Of a stretch of DNA of 30,300 nt, positions 1-7,854 are shown one piece after another; within the stretch, counting starts at the first letter, position 1, and the number at the start of each line of letters is the position of its first letter. The DNA lies in NCBI GenBank assembly GCA_046046915.1, contig JBJOIT010000033.1:1-30300 (forward strand), given 5' to 3'. Below the pieces are notes generated by a model. That model saw only the letters and a program-made list of their open reading frames with translations, was not told where the DNA came from and searched no databases. This stretch comes from JBEEJZ01 sp046046915 (GTDB lineage: Bacteria > Pseudomonadota > Gammaproteobacteria > Burkholderiales > Burkholderiaceae_C). Position numbers and translations under genes: made by a program.

Positions 1-1
1 G

Positions 2-1840
2 GTGTTTCTGCCCATCGGCTTCATGGGCGGCATCATCGGCAAGTTCTTTCATGAGTTTGGCCTCACCATCGTGGCGGCGGTGCTGATCTCGATGTTTGTG
101 AGCTTCACGCTCGACCCCATGCTCTCAAGCATCTGGCACGACCCCAGCATCGAAACGCACGGCCGGCAGACTGCGCCAGTGACGCTATACGACAAGACCA
201 TCGGTCGCATCACGGGCTGGTTTGACCGCGCCACCGAATCGCTGGCCCAGGGTTACCAAGCTTTGCTGGCATGGTCGCTGGTGCATAAGCTCAAGACCCT
301 GGCGCTGGCGCTGGCGATTTTTGTCACCAGCATCTTCATGGTGCCGCTACTGGGCACCGAATTTGTGCCCAAGGCAGACTTCTCGGAGACCTCGATCAGC
401 TTCTACACGCCTGTGGGTTCATCCCTGGAGGTGACAGAGGCGCGCTCACGCCAGGTGCAAGACATGCTCAAGAGCATGCCCGAGGTGCGCTATTCGCTGG
501 CCACCATCAACACTGGCACGGCCCAGGGAAAAATTTACGCCAGCATCTACGTGCGTCTGGTGGATCGCAAAAACCGCAGTCTGAGCGTGGACCAACTCGC
601 CACCGTGATGCGTGAGCGCTTGCGCTCGATTCCCGGTATCACCGTGACCCATGTGGGTCTGACGGACTCGGTAGGCGGCAACAAACAGGTTGAATTCTCC
701 TTGCAGGGGCCTGACCTGGCCGAACTGGAAAGGCTTACTCAGCGAGTGATGTCCCGCCTGCAAACCGTGCCGGGTTTGGTGGATCTGGACTCCAGCGTCA
801 AGCCCAACAAGCCGACGGTGTCGATCCAGGTCAAGCGCGATGCCGCCTCCGACCTGGGGCTGGGCGTGTCACAGATCGGCAGTGCTTTGCGGACCCTGGT
901 GGCGGGGCAGACGGTAGGCACCTGGCGCGCGCCGGATGACCAGACCTACGACGTGAATGTGCGCCTGTCACCACAAAGCCGGAACCGCCCAGAAGACTTG
1001 CAGAACCTGCCATTCGCCCTTGGCACCAACGCCGATGGCAGCAATCGCGTGGTACGACTGGGGCAAGTGGCGGACGTGCAGCCATCCACAGGGCCCAACC
1101 AGATCAACCGGCGCGATCTCACCCGGGAGGTAGCCATCAACGCCAATGTGTCGGTGCGCTCGGCTGGCGAAGTGTCAAACGACATCAAGGCCGCTCTTGA
1201 CAGCCTGGATTTCCCTCCGGGCTACCGCTACCAGTTTGGCGGCTCCACCAAAAACATGGCCGAATCCTTTGGCTATGCCGTGTCGGCTTTGGCCATGGCC
1301 GTCATCTTTATTTACATGATTCTGGCCAGCCAGTTCAAGAGCTTTTTTCAGCCGCTCGCGCTCATGACGGCCCTACCTCTCACACTGATTGGCGTGGTGC
1401 TGGCGCTGATGATGTTTGGCTCCACGCTGTCGATGTTTTCAATCATCGGCGTGGTGATGCTCATGGGCCTCGTCACCAAAAATGCCATCTTGCTGGTGGA
1501 CTTTGCGATTCGCGCCCGGGAACCGTTTGAACGCGCCGACGGAACTATGCAAGCCGGGCTAGGCCGCAGCGAAGCACTTCTGATGGCCGCACGTGTGCGG
1601 CTGCGCCCCATCTTGATGACCACGCTGGCCATGATTTTTGGCATGGTGCCCTTGGCCTTTGCCATGACCGAGGGCTCGGAACAACGTGCGCCCATGGGCC
1701 AGGCGGTGATAGGCGGGGTGATCACGTCATCGCTGCTAACCCTGGTGGTGGTGCCGGTGGTGTACTGCTACATGGACGATTTGGCGCAATGGCTGCGGCA
1801 AAAGTGGAACCCAGCACGAGGAGCGCAAACAGCTGCGTGA
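2..1840 (+). CDS. RND-family efflux transporter, C-terminal 612 residues (5' end outside window)
   Basis: This is the C-terminal part of an inner-membrane resistance-nodulation-division pump of the AcrB/MdtB/CzcA superfamily, which uses the proton gradient to export drugs or other solutes through a periplasmic adaptor and an outer-membrane channel. The gene enters from the left edge; full-length relatives are about 1,030-1,050 residues, so roughly 400 are missing, and the GTG at position 2 is an internal codon rather than a start. The first residues (LPIGFMGGIIGKFF then a hydrophobic run) match the mid-protein transmembrane region of the family. The TEFVPKADFSE stretch near residue 118 opens the second periplasmic domain, and GLVTKNAILLVDFA near residue 489 is the conserved motif of the second transmembrane half. 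Substrate cannot be read from this fragment; FVPKADF and the overall pattern favour a multidrug (HAE-type) pump over a metal pump. A TolC-family gene lies about 1.1 kb downstream and could supply the outer-membrane partner, though two unrelated genes lie between. Confidence 0.93.
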   Translation: MFLPIGFMGGIIGKFFHEFGLTIVAAVLISMFVSFTLDPMLSSIWHDPSIETHGRQTAPVTLYDKTIGRITGWFDRATESLAQGYQALLAWSLVHKLKTLALALAIFVTSIFMVPLLGTEFVPKADFSETSISFYTPVGSSLEVTEARSRQVQDMLKSMPEVRYSLATINTGTAQGKIYASIYVRLVDRKNRSLSVDQLATVMRERLRSIPGITVTHVGLTDSVGGNKQVEFSLQGPDLAELERLTQRVMSRLQTVPGLVDLDSSVKPNKPTVSIQVKRDAASDLGLGVSQIGSALRTLVAGQTVGTWRAPDDQTYDVNVRLSPQSRNRPEDLQNLPFALGTNADGSNRVVRLGQVADVQPSTGPNQINRRDLTREVAINANVSVRSAGEVSNDIKAALDSLDFPPGYRYQFGGSTKNMAESFGYAVSALAMAVIFIYMILASQFKSFFQPLALMTALPLTLIGVVLALMMFGSTLSMFSIIGVVMLMGLVTKNAILLVDFAIRAREPFERADGTMQAGLGRSEALLMAARVRLRPILMTTLAMIFGMVPLAFAMTEGSEQRAPMGQAVIGGVITSSLLTLVVVPVVYCYMDDLAQWLRQKWNPARGAQTAA

Positions 1841-1895
1841 GCCCAGCTCGGTAAAATTGAGCAGAGTCGGTTAACATACCCCCTGGAGTATCAAA

Positions 1896-2549
1896 ATGAA
1901 CATTGAACAAGCCCGTTTCAACATGATCGAACAGCAGATCCGCCCTTGGGATGTGCTGGACGCAGACGTACTGCAGCTGCTGTCTGTTGTGAAGCGTGAA
2001 GATTTCGTCCCTGCAGCCTACCGCGGTATGGCTTTTGTCGACATGGAAGTGCCGCTGCCCTGCGGCGAAAGCATGCTGGCACCCCGCGTTGAGGCGCGCA
2101 TGCTGCAAGACCTGGCCGTGCAAAAGCACGAGAAAGTGCTGGAAGTGGGCGCGGGTTCTGGCTACATGGCGGCATTGCTGGCCCACCGAGCCGAAAGCGT
2201 GGTCACTCTCGAGTTGCACGCTGACTTGGCGGCGCTGGCCCGCGCCAACCTGGCACAAGCTGGCGTTAGTAATGTGGACGTACGCCACGTCGATGCAGCC
2301 AAAGACGCTGTGGTCGAAGGTGAGTTTGATGTGATCGTGCTGAGTGGCTCGGTCAAAGAGATCCCCACTGCCTTGCTGGCTCGTCTCAAGGTGGGCGGTC
2401 GACTCATGGCCATCGTGGGTGACGAACCCATCATGCAGGCCACCTTGGTCAAGCGCAGCAGCGCATCAGCAACGTCGGCACTGCGCCCATGGGACACGGT
2501 GGCGCCCCGTCTGCACAACTTTCCAGAAACCAGCAGTTTTCGCTTTTAA
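1896..2549 (+). CDS. Protein-L-isoaspartate O-methyltransferase family protein
   Basis: A 217-residue cytoplasmic SAM-dependent methyltransferase of the PCMT family, which methylates L-isoaspartyl residues in damaged proteins so that they can revert to aspartate. The SAM-binding motif I (VLEVGAGSGYMAALLA) lies at about residues 81-96, after an N-terminal section (RFNMIEQQIRPWDVLD) and PLPCGESMLAPRVEARML, which are typical of the proteobacterial family. The length matches the usual 205-225 residues. The ATG at 1896 has a GGAG Shine-Dalgarno about 9 bp upstream. It is followed 41 bp later by a rhodanese gene and then a TolC-family gene on the same strand. Many betaproteobacterial copies of this subfamily have diverged from characterised Pcm (the usual SGYQ after motif I reads SGYM here), so I give no gene symbol and the repair activity remains a family-level inference. 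Confidence 0.87.
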   Translation: MNIEQARFNMIEQQIRPWDVLDADVLQLLSVVKREDFVPAAYRGMAFVDMEVPLPCGESMLAPRVEARMLQDLAVQKHEKVLEVGAGSGYMAALLAHRAESVVTLELHADLAALARANLAQAGVSNVDVRHVDAAKDAVVEGEFDVIVLSGSVKEIPTALLARLKVGGRLMAIVGDEPIMQATLVKRSSASATSALRPWDTVAPRLHNFPETSSFRF

Positions 2550-2590
2550 AGGTCTCACGACCTCGCCTTATTTCCTTTGAGAGACGCACC

Positions 2591-2932
2591 ATGATTACCC
2601 AGATCCGCCCATCCGAACTCGAGACTTGGCTCAAAGGCGCTCGTGCGCTGGGCGAGCCTGTGGTGCTTGACGTGCGTGAAGTCGATGAAGTTCGTATTGC
2701 CAGCATCAAGGCCGACGGTTTTGAGCTCATCACCATCCCCATGGGCCTGGTGCCGGTTCGCCTAGCAGAGCTGGATCCCTCACGTCCCATCGCCTGCATG
2801 TGCCACCACGGCGGTCGCAGCATGAACGTGGCGAATTTTTTGCGCGGACGCGGATTTGCCCACGTGGCCAATGTGTCGGGCGGCATCCATGCCTGGTCGC
2901 ATGAGGTGGACCCTAGCGTGCCGCGCTACTAA
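2591..2932 (+). CDS. Rhodanese-like domain protein (single domain)
   Basis: A 113-residue single-domain rhodanese, a small cytoplasmic sulfurtransferase fold that carries sulfur as a cysteine persulfide. The domain covers the whole protein: an N-terminal IRPSELETWL, the VVLDVREVDEV strand-turn near residues 24-34, and the active-site loop CHHGGRS with the catalytic cysteine at residue 71 and Arg76, which fits the six-residue CxxGxR-type loop of sulfurtransferases. A second cysteine at residue 69 sits just before it. The ATG at 2591 is preferred over an in-frame upstream possibility at 2489, because the extra 34 residues would overlap the end of the methyltransferase gene and have no family resemblance. 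It sits between the methyltransferase and the TolC-family gene on the same strand. The sulfur donor and acceptor cannot be told from the sequence. Confidence 0.88.
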   Translation: MITQIRPSELETWLKGARALGEPVVLDVREVDEVRIASIKADGFELITIPMGLVPVRLAELDPSRPIACMCHHGGRSMNVANFLRGRGFAHVANVSGGIHAWSHEVDPSVPRY

Positions 2933-2974
2933 ACCCATTATCGGCCTGCTTTTTTGATCTCCTGAGGAAGTTTC

Positions 2975-4297
2975 ATGACCGCTTTTCGTCTGCTCCCGCT
3001 TTCCATGGTCCTAAGTATGGCAATGTCCATGTCAGCACAGGCGCAAAGCCTGATTGACCTGTATGAGTCCGCCCGCACTTTTGACGCCAGCTATCAGTCG
3101 GCTAAATCGCAGTTCGACGCCACCCTGGCCAAGGCAGAGCAGGCACGAGCAGCTGTGTTGCCCACGGTGGGACTGTCAGCAGGTGTGACGGTAGGGACCA
3201 TCGACAACAGTTTGGCCGCAGCAAAACAGGGCGGCTTCAACAACCAGAGCGCAACATTGAGCGCCTCGCAACCCCTGTACCGACCGACCAACCAGGCCAC
3301 CTTTGAACAAGGTGAAAAGCAAAAGGAGCTGGCTCAATGGCAACTGGCGGGTGCTGAGCAGGACTTGATCGTGCGGGTGAGCCAGGCTTACTTTGATGTG
3401 TTGGCGGCTCAAGACAACCTGGGTTTTGTGCTGGCGCAAAAAGCCGCAGTCACAGAGCAACTCGCCGCTGCCAAGCGCAACTTTGAAGTTGGCACCTCCA
3501 CCATTACCGACACCCGCGAAGCACAGGCCCGCTTTGACTTGGTCACGGCTCAGGAAATCGCTGCCCGCAACGACGAACAAGTCAAGAAACTCGCCCTGGA
3601 CCAATTGGTCGGCAAGGCTGGCACACAGCCCAAAGGCGTGGCTGTGCCTTTGACCTTGGCAGCACCCGAGCCGGCAGACATCAACGCCTGGGTGCAACGA
3701 TCTACGGACAATCATCCCAACGTCAAGCAAAGCCAGTTGGGTTTGGATGTCGCCCAGCTGGAAACACGCAAGGCCCAGTCGGCATCAGGCCCAACACTGG
3801 ATGCCACTGCAGGCCTGAACATCACGCAGAACAACGAGACAACAAACAGCACCGCCACGTTTCGCACCACCACCGGCACCGTGGGTCTGAGCTTTAACCT
3901 ACCCTTGTTTTCAGGCTATGCCATCCAGAACCGCCTGAAAGAAACACTGGCACTGGAAGACAAGGCGCGTAACGACCTGGAAGGCGCCAAACGCGCCGTT
4001 GCTCAAGGCACACGGAGCGCTTACTTTGGCGTGATGTCCGGCCAGGGCCAAGTCAAAGCCCTGGAAGCCGCCGAAGCCTCCAGCCAAAGCGCCCTCGACG
4101 CCAACAAGCTCGGTTACCAGGTCGGTGTGCGCATCAACATCGATGTGCTCAACGCTCAAAGCCAGCTATTCGACACCAAGGCCAAACTGGCCAAAGCCCG
4201 CTACGACGTGCTGCTGGGGGGGCTGAAGCTGAAGCAGGCCAGTGGAGTGCTGAAGGCAGAGGATCTCAAAGGTGTGAATGCGCTTTTGACTCCCTGA
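2975..4297 (+). CDS. TolC-family outer-membrane efflux channel
   Basis: A 440-residue outer-membrane factor of the TolC/OEP family, which forms a trimeric beta-barrel with a long periplasmic alpha-helical tunnel that docks with RND, ABC or MFS pumps. The N-terminus carries a signal peptide: Arg5, a hydrophobic Met/Leu-rich core, and a likely cleavage after AQA at residue 23. The mature protein starts with SLIDLYESARTFDASYQSAKSQFDA, the classic first helix of TolC, and shows the internal duplication of the family, with the second repeat starting near NHPNVKQSQLGLDVAQ. The length fits TolC (about 440-490 residues). GAGGAAG lies 7 bp before the ATG. It could serve the RND pump at the left edge or a type I secretion system elsewhere. 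Its 3' end is followed by the structured gap 4298-4616. Confidence 0.92.
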   Translation: MTAFRLLPLSMVLSMAMSMSAQAQSLIDLYESARTFDASYQSAKSQFDATLAKAEQARAAVLPTVGLSAGVTVGTIDNSLAAAKQGGFNNQSATLSASQPLYRPTNQATFEQGEKQKELAQWQLAGAEQDLIVRVSQAYFDVLAAQDNLGFVLAQKAAVTEQLAAAKRNFEVGTSTITDTREAQARFDLVTAQEIAARNDEQVKKLALDQLVGKAGTQPKGVAVPLTLAAPEPADINAWVQRSTDNHPNVKQSQLGLDVAQLETRKAQSASGPTLDATAGLNITQNNETTNSTATFRTTTGTVGLSFNLPLFSGYAIQNRLKETLALEDKARNDLEGAKRAVAQGTRSAYFGVMSGQGQVKALEAAEASSQSALDANKLGYQVGVRINIDVLNAQSQLFDTKAKLAKARYDVLLGGLKLKQASGVLKAEDLKGVNALLTP

Positions 4298-4337
4298 GCA
4301 CTGTTACAGGGATTGTTTTACGGCAAAAGACTGAGAC

Positions 4338-4357
4338 TTGATGGCTGATGCCATCAA
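4338..4357. repeat. Perfect stem-loop downstream of tolC
   Basis: Arms TTGATGGC and GCCATCAA with a 4-nt loop TGAT, beginning 41 bp after the tolC stop codon. It lacks a following T-run, so it may protect the tolC mRNA 3' end or be part of a decayed element rather than an intrinsic terminator. Confidence 0.6.
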
Positions 4358-4463
4358 TAGTGAACTCATCCACATGTAGAAATGACTTTCTGTGGACAGC
4401 CAGAAAGAGCTGTGTGTCATGCATGATTCTGTCAAGAAAGTCACGAAAGACATCATAAGTGCC

Positions 4464-4508
4464 CACTTATTCGGATCAATCCTGATTAATGTTTGATCGG
4501 ACGAAGTG
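4464..4508. repeat. Imperfect inverted repeat, possible insertion-element end relic
   Basis: Read outwards, the two arms are near copies of one motif: the left arm on the minus strand reads TTGATCCGAATAAGTG and the right arm on the plus strand reads TTGATCGGACGAAGTG. The core GATCAA (4474-4479) pairs with TTGATC (4493-4498) across a 13-nt centre. Repeated, inverted motifs of this type are typical of transposase-binding sites; the link to any named family is only a resemblance. Confidence 0.4.
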
Positions 4509-4616
4509 TGTGACCTAATTTGCCGCCTATCAGCACAAATAGCAACGCTTCCTATTTCAACGGCGTTACGACGCACCCTTGTTAGACTCTAGGCCAGACC
4601 TTAGAAGCACTTTGCG

Positions 4617-5825
4617 ATGCGCTCACGACTGTTTTCCGCCATGGGATGGCTTATACCCGCCATCTATCTGACGTTCACCACGGCGTACGCGCTAAGTAAT
4701 GTGTTTCTGGTACTGGTGTTGTTGCTCTTTGTACTGACGGTCAATCGTCAATACTTGGCCTCAGAGCGCTGGAGCGCTCCAGCCCTGTGGCTACTGGCTC
4801 TGTGGTTACTGATTGTGGCGGGCATGTTCTACACACCAGCGCCATGGTCTTGGTCATCGATCAACCTGGGCAAGTACAGCAAGATGGCTTATGTGATACC
4901 CATCATGCTGGTGCTGCATGACCGACCGGACTGGCAAACTCGAGCCCTGCATGCGTTTGCTATTGGCATGACCTTCGTGTTGTTATCGACCTGGTTGAAC
5001 ATCTGGTTTGTACTGCCTTGGTCAAGTAGCAAAGTGCCTGGATGGGGCGTCTCGCACCATGTGATGTATGACTACATCATTCAAAACGTGATGATGTCCT
5101 TTTATGTGGTTTATGCGCTTGTGAAAGCCGATGGGGAGCCACAGGTGCTACGGAAGGCTGTATGGTGGCTGTTGGCATTGATGGGCGTGATCTCTATCAC
5201 CCACTTGAGTCAAGGTCGCACAGGGGTAGCTGTGTTGCTACCAGCCTTGCTGGCCTTCGCGGTAAGTCAATGGGGGGGGCGTAAGACTCTTCTGGCTTTG
5301 CCCCTGCTAGCAATAGCCATAGCCGTCACTGCGTTGAGTTCCTCAGTCATGCGCGCACGCATTGACCAGGCACAAACAGAGTTTCTTAATAGAAATGAGG
5401 ATGTGTTTTCATCTATTGGGCACAGACTCTATAACTGGAAAACAACACCAAAGCTAATTGCTGAAAACCCCATCTTTGGTAGCGGTACCGGGGCTTACCA
5501 CACTGAAATTTGCCGCTTTATGGATAAGCCCGAATGGTGCGACACATTTCGTTGGCATACACATAACCAGTACTTGTTTTTTGCGGCTGACCATGGCCTC
5601 ATAGGCGTCTGCCTATATGTGGCGTTAATAGCGTCCCTATTTTGGGTAGCCTACCGGACCAATAAGCCGCCAGCACGCACCCTACTTTATGCTCTAGCAA
5701 GCATTTTGTCGGTAAACAGCCTGATCAACTCGCCCATGTTCAGCGCAAAGGAGTCTGAGTTTTTCTTATACATGATGGTCTTGTTAACAAGCATCTGCCG
5801 ACAGCCTTTGAGTTTGAAGTCGTGA
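4617..5825 (+). CDS. O-antigen ligase/polymerase family membrane protein (WaaL-like, Wzy_C domain)
   Basis: A 402-residue polytopic inner-membrane protein of the Wzy_C/O-antigen ligase superfamily, in which members transfer undecaprenyl-linked glycan to lipid A-core (WaaL) or polymerise O-units (Wzy). Hydrophobic segments run through most of the first 240 residues. Then comes a large periplasmic loop (about 245-320) holding the hallmarks: GHRLYNWKTTPKLIAENPIFGSGTGAY (Arg270) and HTHNQYL (His314, His316), plus an upstream QGRTG with Arg201. WaaL and Wzy share these features, so ligase is favoured only by the LPS-core context and the size. The ATG at 4617 has only a weak AGAAG upstream; Met9 is an alternative. 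It is the first gene of a plus-strand trio after the structured gap, overlaps the next gene by 4 bp (GTGA), and is less GC-rich than tolC. Confidence 0.82.
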   Translation: MRSRLFSAMGWLIPAIYLTFTTAYALSNVFLVLVLLLFVLTVNRQYLASERWSAPALWLLALWLLIVAGMFYTPAPWSWSSINLGKYSKMAYVIPIMLVLHDRPDWQTRALHAFAIGMTFVLLSTWLNIWFVLPWSSSKVPGWGVSHHVMYDYIIQNVMMSFYVVYALVKADGEPQVLRKAVWWLLALMGVISITHLSQGRTGVAVLLPALLAFAVSQWGGRKTLLALPLLAIAIAVTALSSSVMRARIDQAQTEFLNRNEDVFSSIGHRLYNWKTTPKLIAENPIFGSGTGAYHTEICRFMDKPEWCDTFRWHTHNQYLFFAADHGLIGVCLYVALIASLFWVAYRTNKPPARTLLYALASILSVNSLINSPMFSAKESEFFLYMMVLLTSICRQPLSLKS

Positions 5826-6775
5826 AATATCAAAAATATTTATCTATTGTCATCGTTCACTTCAACACACCTCAGGAAACGATCAAGTGTATCGAGTCAA
5901 TACTTAAAGTTTTGACCGCTGCCGATCTCTATACCTACGAAATCTTGGTGATCGATAACAGATCCAATAAAAATAACTATTTATCCTTAAAAAATTACTT
6001 CCCTCAAGAAAGTTATACATCCGTAAAAATCATTCGAAACAACATGAATTCAGGTTTTGGACTTGGATGCATGATGGCAATGAACTTTTCAAATGGAAAA
6101 TACACAGCCTTTGTAAACAGCGATACATTTTTCGAGGAAGATTGCTTTAGTGACCTGATAGCATTTCTTGAGAAAACACCTGATGCTGGTATGGTCACAC
6201 CACAACAAAGAAACATGTCTGGCAATTTGATGCCAACATTTAGAAGATTTGATTCTTTCGCCCAAAGATTCGGCGGTAAATTAGTTCATAAGATATTTTA
6301 CAAAGGGGAAGGAGCAGACCCTTGCGATCACTACAGCCACCCTGTAGCGGTAGACTTTATCATGGGTAGTTTTATGCTAGTGAATACCTATGATTTTTTT
6401 TGCGCAGGGGGCTTCGATCCAAATATTTTTCTTTACTATGAAGAAATGGATTTATGTCTTCGGCTAAAGAAAAATGGCAAAAAGACATATTTTTATCCTT
6501 ACAAATACTATAAGCATATAGGCGGAGCAAGCGCACCAAACTCCAAAAGTTTGCGATTAGAATCACAAATATCCATGCTTTATGTTATAAGAAAACATCA
6601 TTCTTATTTTTACTTCATCTTATTCAAGTCAGCTTTATTAATTCAACTTTTCCTCAAAAGCCCTTTCAAGGCTCGCAATAGATGGTTACTTTGGAGGCTA
6701 ATAACACTCGGTGTTCCTCAAACACAATCTTTACGAACATTTCAATTCGTAGAAAAAGTCTGTTCTGACGATTGA
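5822..6775 (+). CDS. Family 2 glycosyltransferase (rhamnosyltransferase-like)
   Basis: A 317-residue GT-A fold glycosyltransferase, probably adding a sugar from a nucleotide donor during LPS or O-antigen synthesis at the cytoplasmic face of the membrane. The fold starts at LSIVIVHFNTP, with VIDN (Asp45) for nucleotide binding and NSD at residues 99-101 in the DXD position. FIMGSFMLV then GGFDPNIFLYYEEMDLCLRL (EEMD at 207-210) is the typical catalytic-base region of WbbL/RfbF-like enzymes, and the C-terminus has a hydrophobic stretch. The start is GTG at 5822, inside the GTGA overlap with the ligase-like gene, suggesting translational coupling. The gene is strikingly AT-rich (14 G+C of 60 counted in 5941-6000), unlike its GC-rich neighbours, which points to horizontal transfer. 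Donor and acceptor are unknown. Confidence 0.85.
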   Translation: MKYQKYLSIVIVHFNTPQETIKCIESILKVLTAADLYTYEILVIDNRSNKNNYLSLKNYFPQESYTSVKIIRNNMNSGFGLGCMMAMNFSNGKYTAFVNSDTFFEEDCFSDLIAFLEKTPDAGMVTPQQRNMSGNLMPTFRRFDSFAQRFGGKLVHKIFYKGEGADPCDHYSHPVAVDFIMGSFMLVNTYDFFCAGGFDPNIFLYYEEMDLCLRLKKNGKKTYFYPYKYYKHIGGASAPNSKSLRLESQISMLYVIRKHHSYFYFILFKSALLIQLFLKSPFKARNRWLLWRLITLGVPQTQSLRTFQFVEKVCSDD

Positions 6776-6779
6776 CCTC

Positions 6780-7850
6780 ATGAAAATTGCCTTTCAGTCC
6801 AACCAGCTATCCATGCGCGGCACAGAAGTCGCTTTGTATGACTACGCAGATTATTGCGAAAAGCTACTTGGGCACAAAAGCGTTGTTGTCTACGATGCAA
6901 GTAACACGAACAATGCGCAACAGGCCATCAAAAAATTCACAGATCGATTTGACGTTTTAGGCTATACAAGTCTCCAGGAACTAGAGGCCATACTCGCCCA
7001 TACTGGCTGCGATTTGATGTATTGCATCAAGAGCGGCAAGCGCGATGGAATGCTGTCTCAAACCGTTCGAACGATGGTTCATGCCGTGTTCCCCACCAGT
7101 CCGCATCAGGCACATGGCACCTCTTTTGCCTATATTTCGTCTTGGTTGAGCCTGAAGTGCTCCAGTGGCAAAGTTCCTGCTGTTTCGCACATCGTTCAAA
7201 TGAATAGTGCAAACGGTGACTTAAGGACCATATTAGGCATACCCAAAGATGCGCTGGTGATTGGCGGTTACGGCGGCCAAGACAGCTTTGATGTGCCTTG
7301 TGCTCTGTCTGGCGTCAAACGCTTGCTGCAAGAATATAACGATATATATTTCTTGTTTTTGAATTTTCGCCCTTTTTTAGATCACCCTCGAGCGTTGTTC
7401 CTACCAGGAAGTTCGGATATGAATCATAAGGCGCGCTTTATCCAAAGTTGCGACGCCATGCTTCATGCTCGACTGCAGGGCGAGTCCTTTGGACTAGCCG
7501 TGGGCGAGTTCTCCATCTTGAACAAGCCGGTGATGACTTATGCGCACAGCAAACACACACACCATATAAACATGCTAGGAGACAAGGGGCTGTTTTACAG
7601 AAATGAAGAAGAGCTTCTGTCCTGCATCAGATCACTCCCCAAATTGCTTAAGCAAAACGTCATTTGGGATCGCTACAGCGAAACATGCAACCCAGCCTAT
7701 GTGATGGCGGACTTCGACAGATTTTTGATTCAACCGGCTCTTCGTAATAGGAGTTTTACACGGCCTGTGCTCGACATTAGCTGGCTTGATGAGTTGCAAT
7801 ACTGGCGATTCAAGTGGCAAATGCGTGCTTCACATCAACCTCAAGATTGA
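6780..7850 (+). CDS. Putative GT-B-like glycosyltransferase, poorly recognised
   Basis: A 356-residue soluble protein that I do not recognise beyond its probable fold. It begins MKIAFQSNQLSMRGTEVALYDYADY, like the first Rossmann strand and loop of GT4-type enzymes, where RGTEVA takes the place of the usual GGxE loop. Near residues 225-250 it has DAMLHARLQGESFGLAVGEFS, with Glu235 and Glu243 forming an E-x7-E pair as in GT-B retaining enzymes, followed by KPVMTY and GLFYRNEEEL, matching the end of the second Rossmann domain. The middle (about 105-155) is divergent and lacks the usual GT4 linker. It starts 4 bp after the previous gene and ends only 4 bp from the convergent waaE-like gene. Context implies LPS or O-antigen synthesis; the substrate is unknown. 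G+C content is intermediate. Confidence 0.7.
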   Translation: MKIAFQSNQLSMRGTEVALYDYADYCEKLLGHKSVVVYDASNTNNAQQAIKKFTDRFDVLGYTSLQELEAILAHTGCDLMYCIKSGKRDGMLSQTVRTMVHAVFPTSPHQAHGTSFAYISSWLSLKCSSGKVPAVSHIVQMNSANGDLRTILGIPKDALVIGGYGGQDSFDVPCALSGVKRLLQEYNDIYFLFLNFRPFLDHPRALFLPGSSDMNHKARFIQSCDAMLHARLQGESFGLAVGEFSILNKPVMTYAHSKHTHHINMLGDKGLFYRNEEELLSCIRSLPKLLKQNVIWDRYSETCNPAYVMADFDRFLIQPALRNRSFTRPVLDISWLDELQYWRFKWQMRASHQPQD

Positions 7851-7854
7851 GCAT

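Larger units (their letters stand above)
4298..4616. other. 319-bp gap without a gene; several inverted repeats, possible mobile-element relic
   Basis: No convincing coding frame is present: the plus strand is broken by stops, and the minus-strand frames of 66 and 90 residues match nothing I recognise and partly run into tolC. It contains a perfect 8-bp stem with a 4-nt loop (TTGATGGC at 4338-4345, GCCATCAA at 4350-4357), a 7-bp stem (CTTTCTG at 4386-4392, CAGAAAG at 4401-4407), a longer-range 9-bp pair (TGACTTTCT at 4383-4391, AGAAAGTCA at 4435-4443), and an imperfect inverted pair around 4464-4508. None is followed by a good T-run, so a classical terminator for tolC is not evident. The 4464-4508 pair resembles, from memory only, the subterminal repeats of IS21-type elements. 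Confidence 0.5.

Noticed and set aside
1722..2288. 188-residue open frame on the minus strand
   Set aside because: It is antisense to the RND pump end and the methyltransferase gene; both of those have clear family motifs and this frame has none.
4266..4576. Minus-strand frames of 66 and 90 residues in the gap after tolC
   Set aside because: No recognised family, no good start signal, one runs into tolC, and the sequence is dominated by inverted repeats; kept only as a possible relic.
5822..6775. The AT-rich GT2 gene as evidence of a phage or plasmid insertion
   Set aside because: No integrase, attachment-site repeats or phage genes are nearby; low-GC glycosyltransferases are common in exchanged O-antigen loci.
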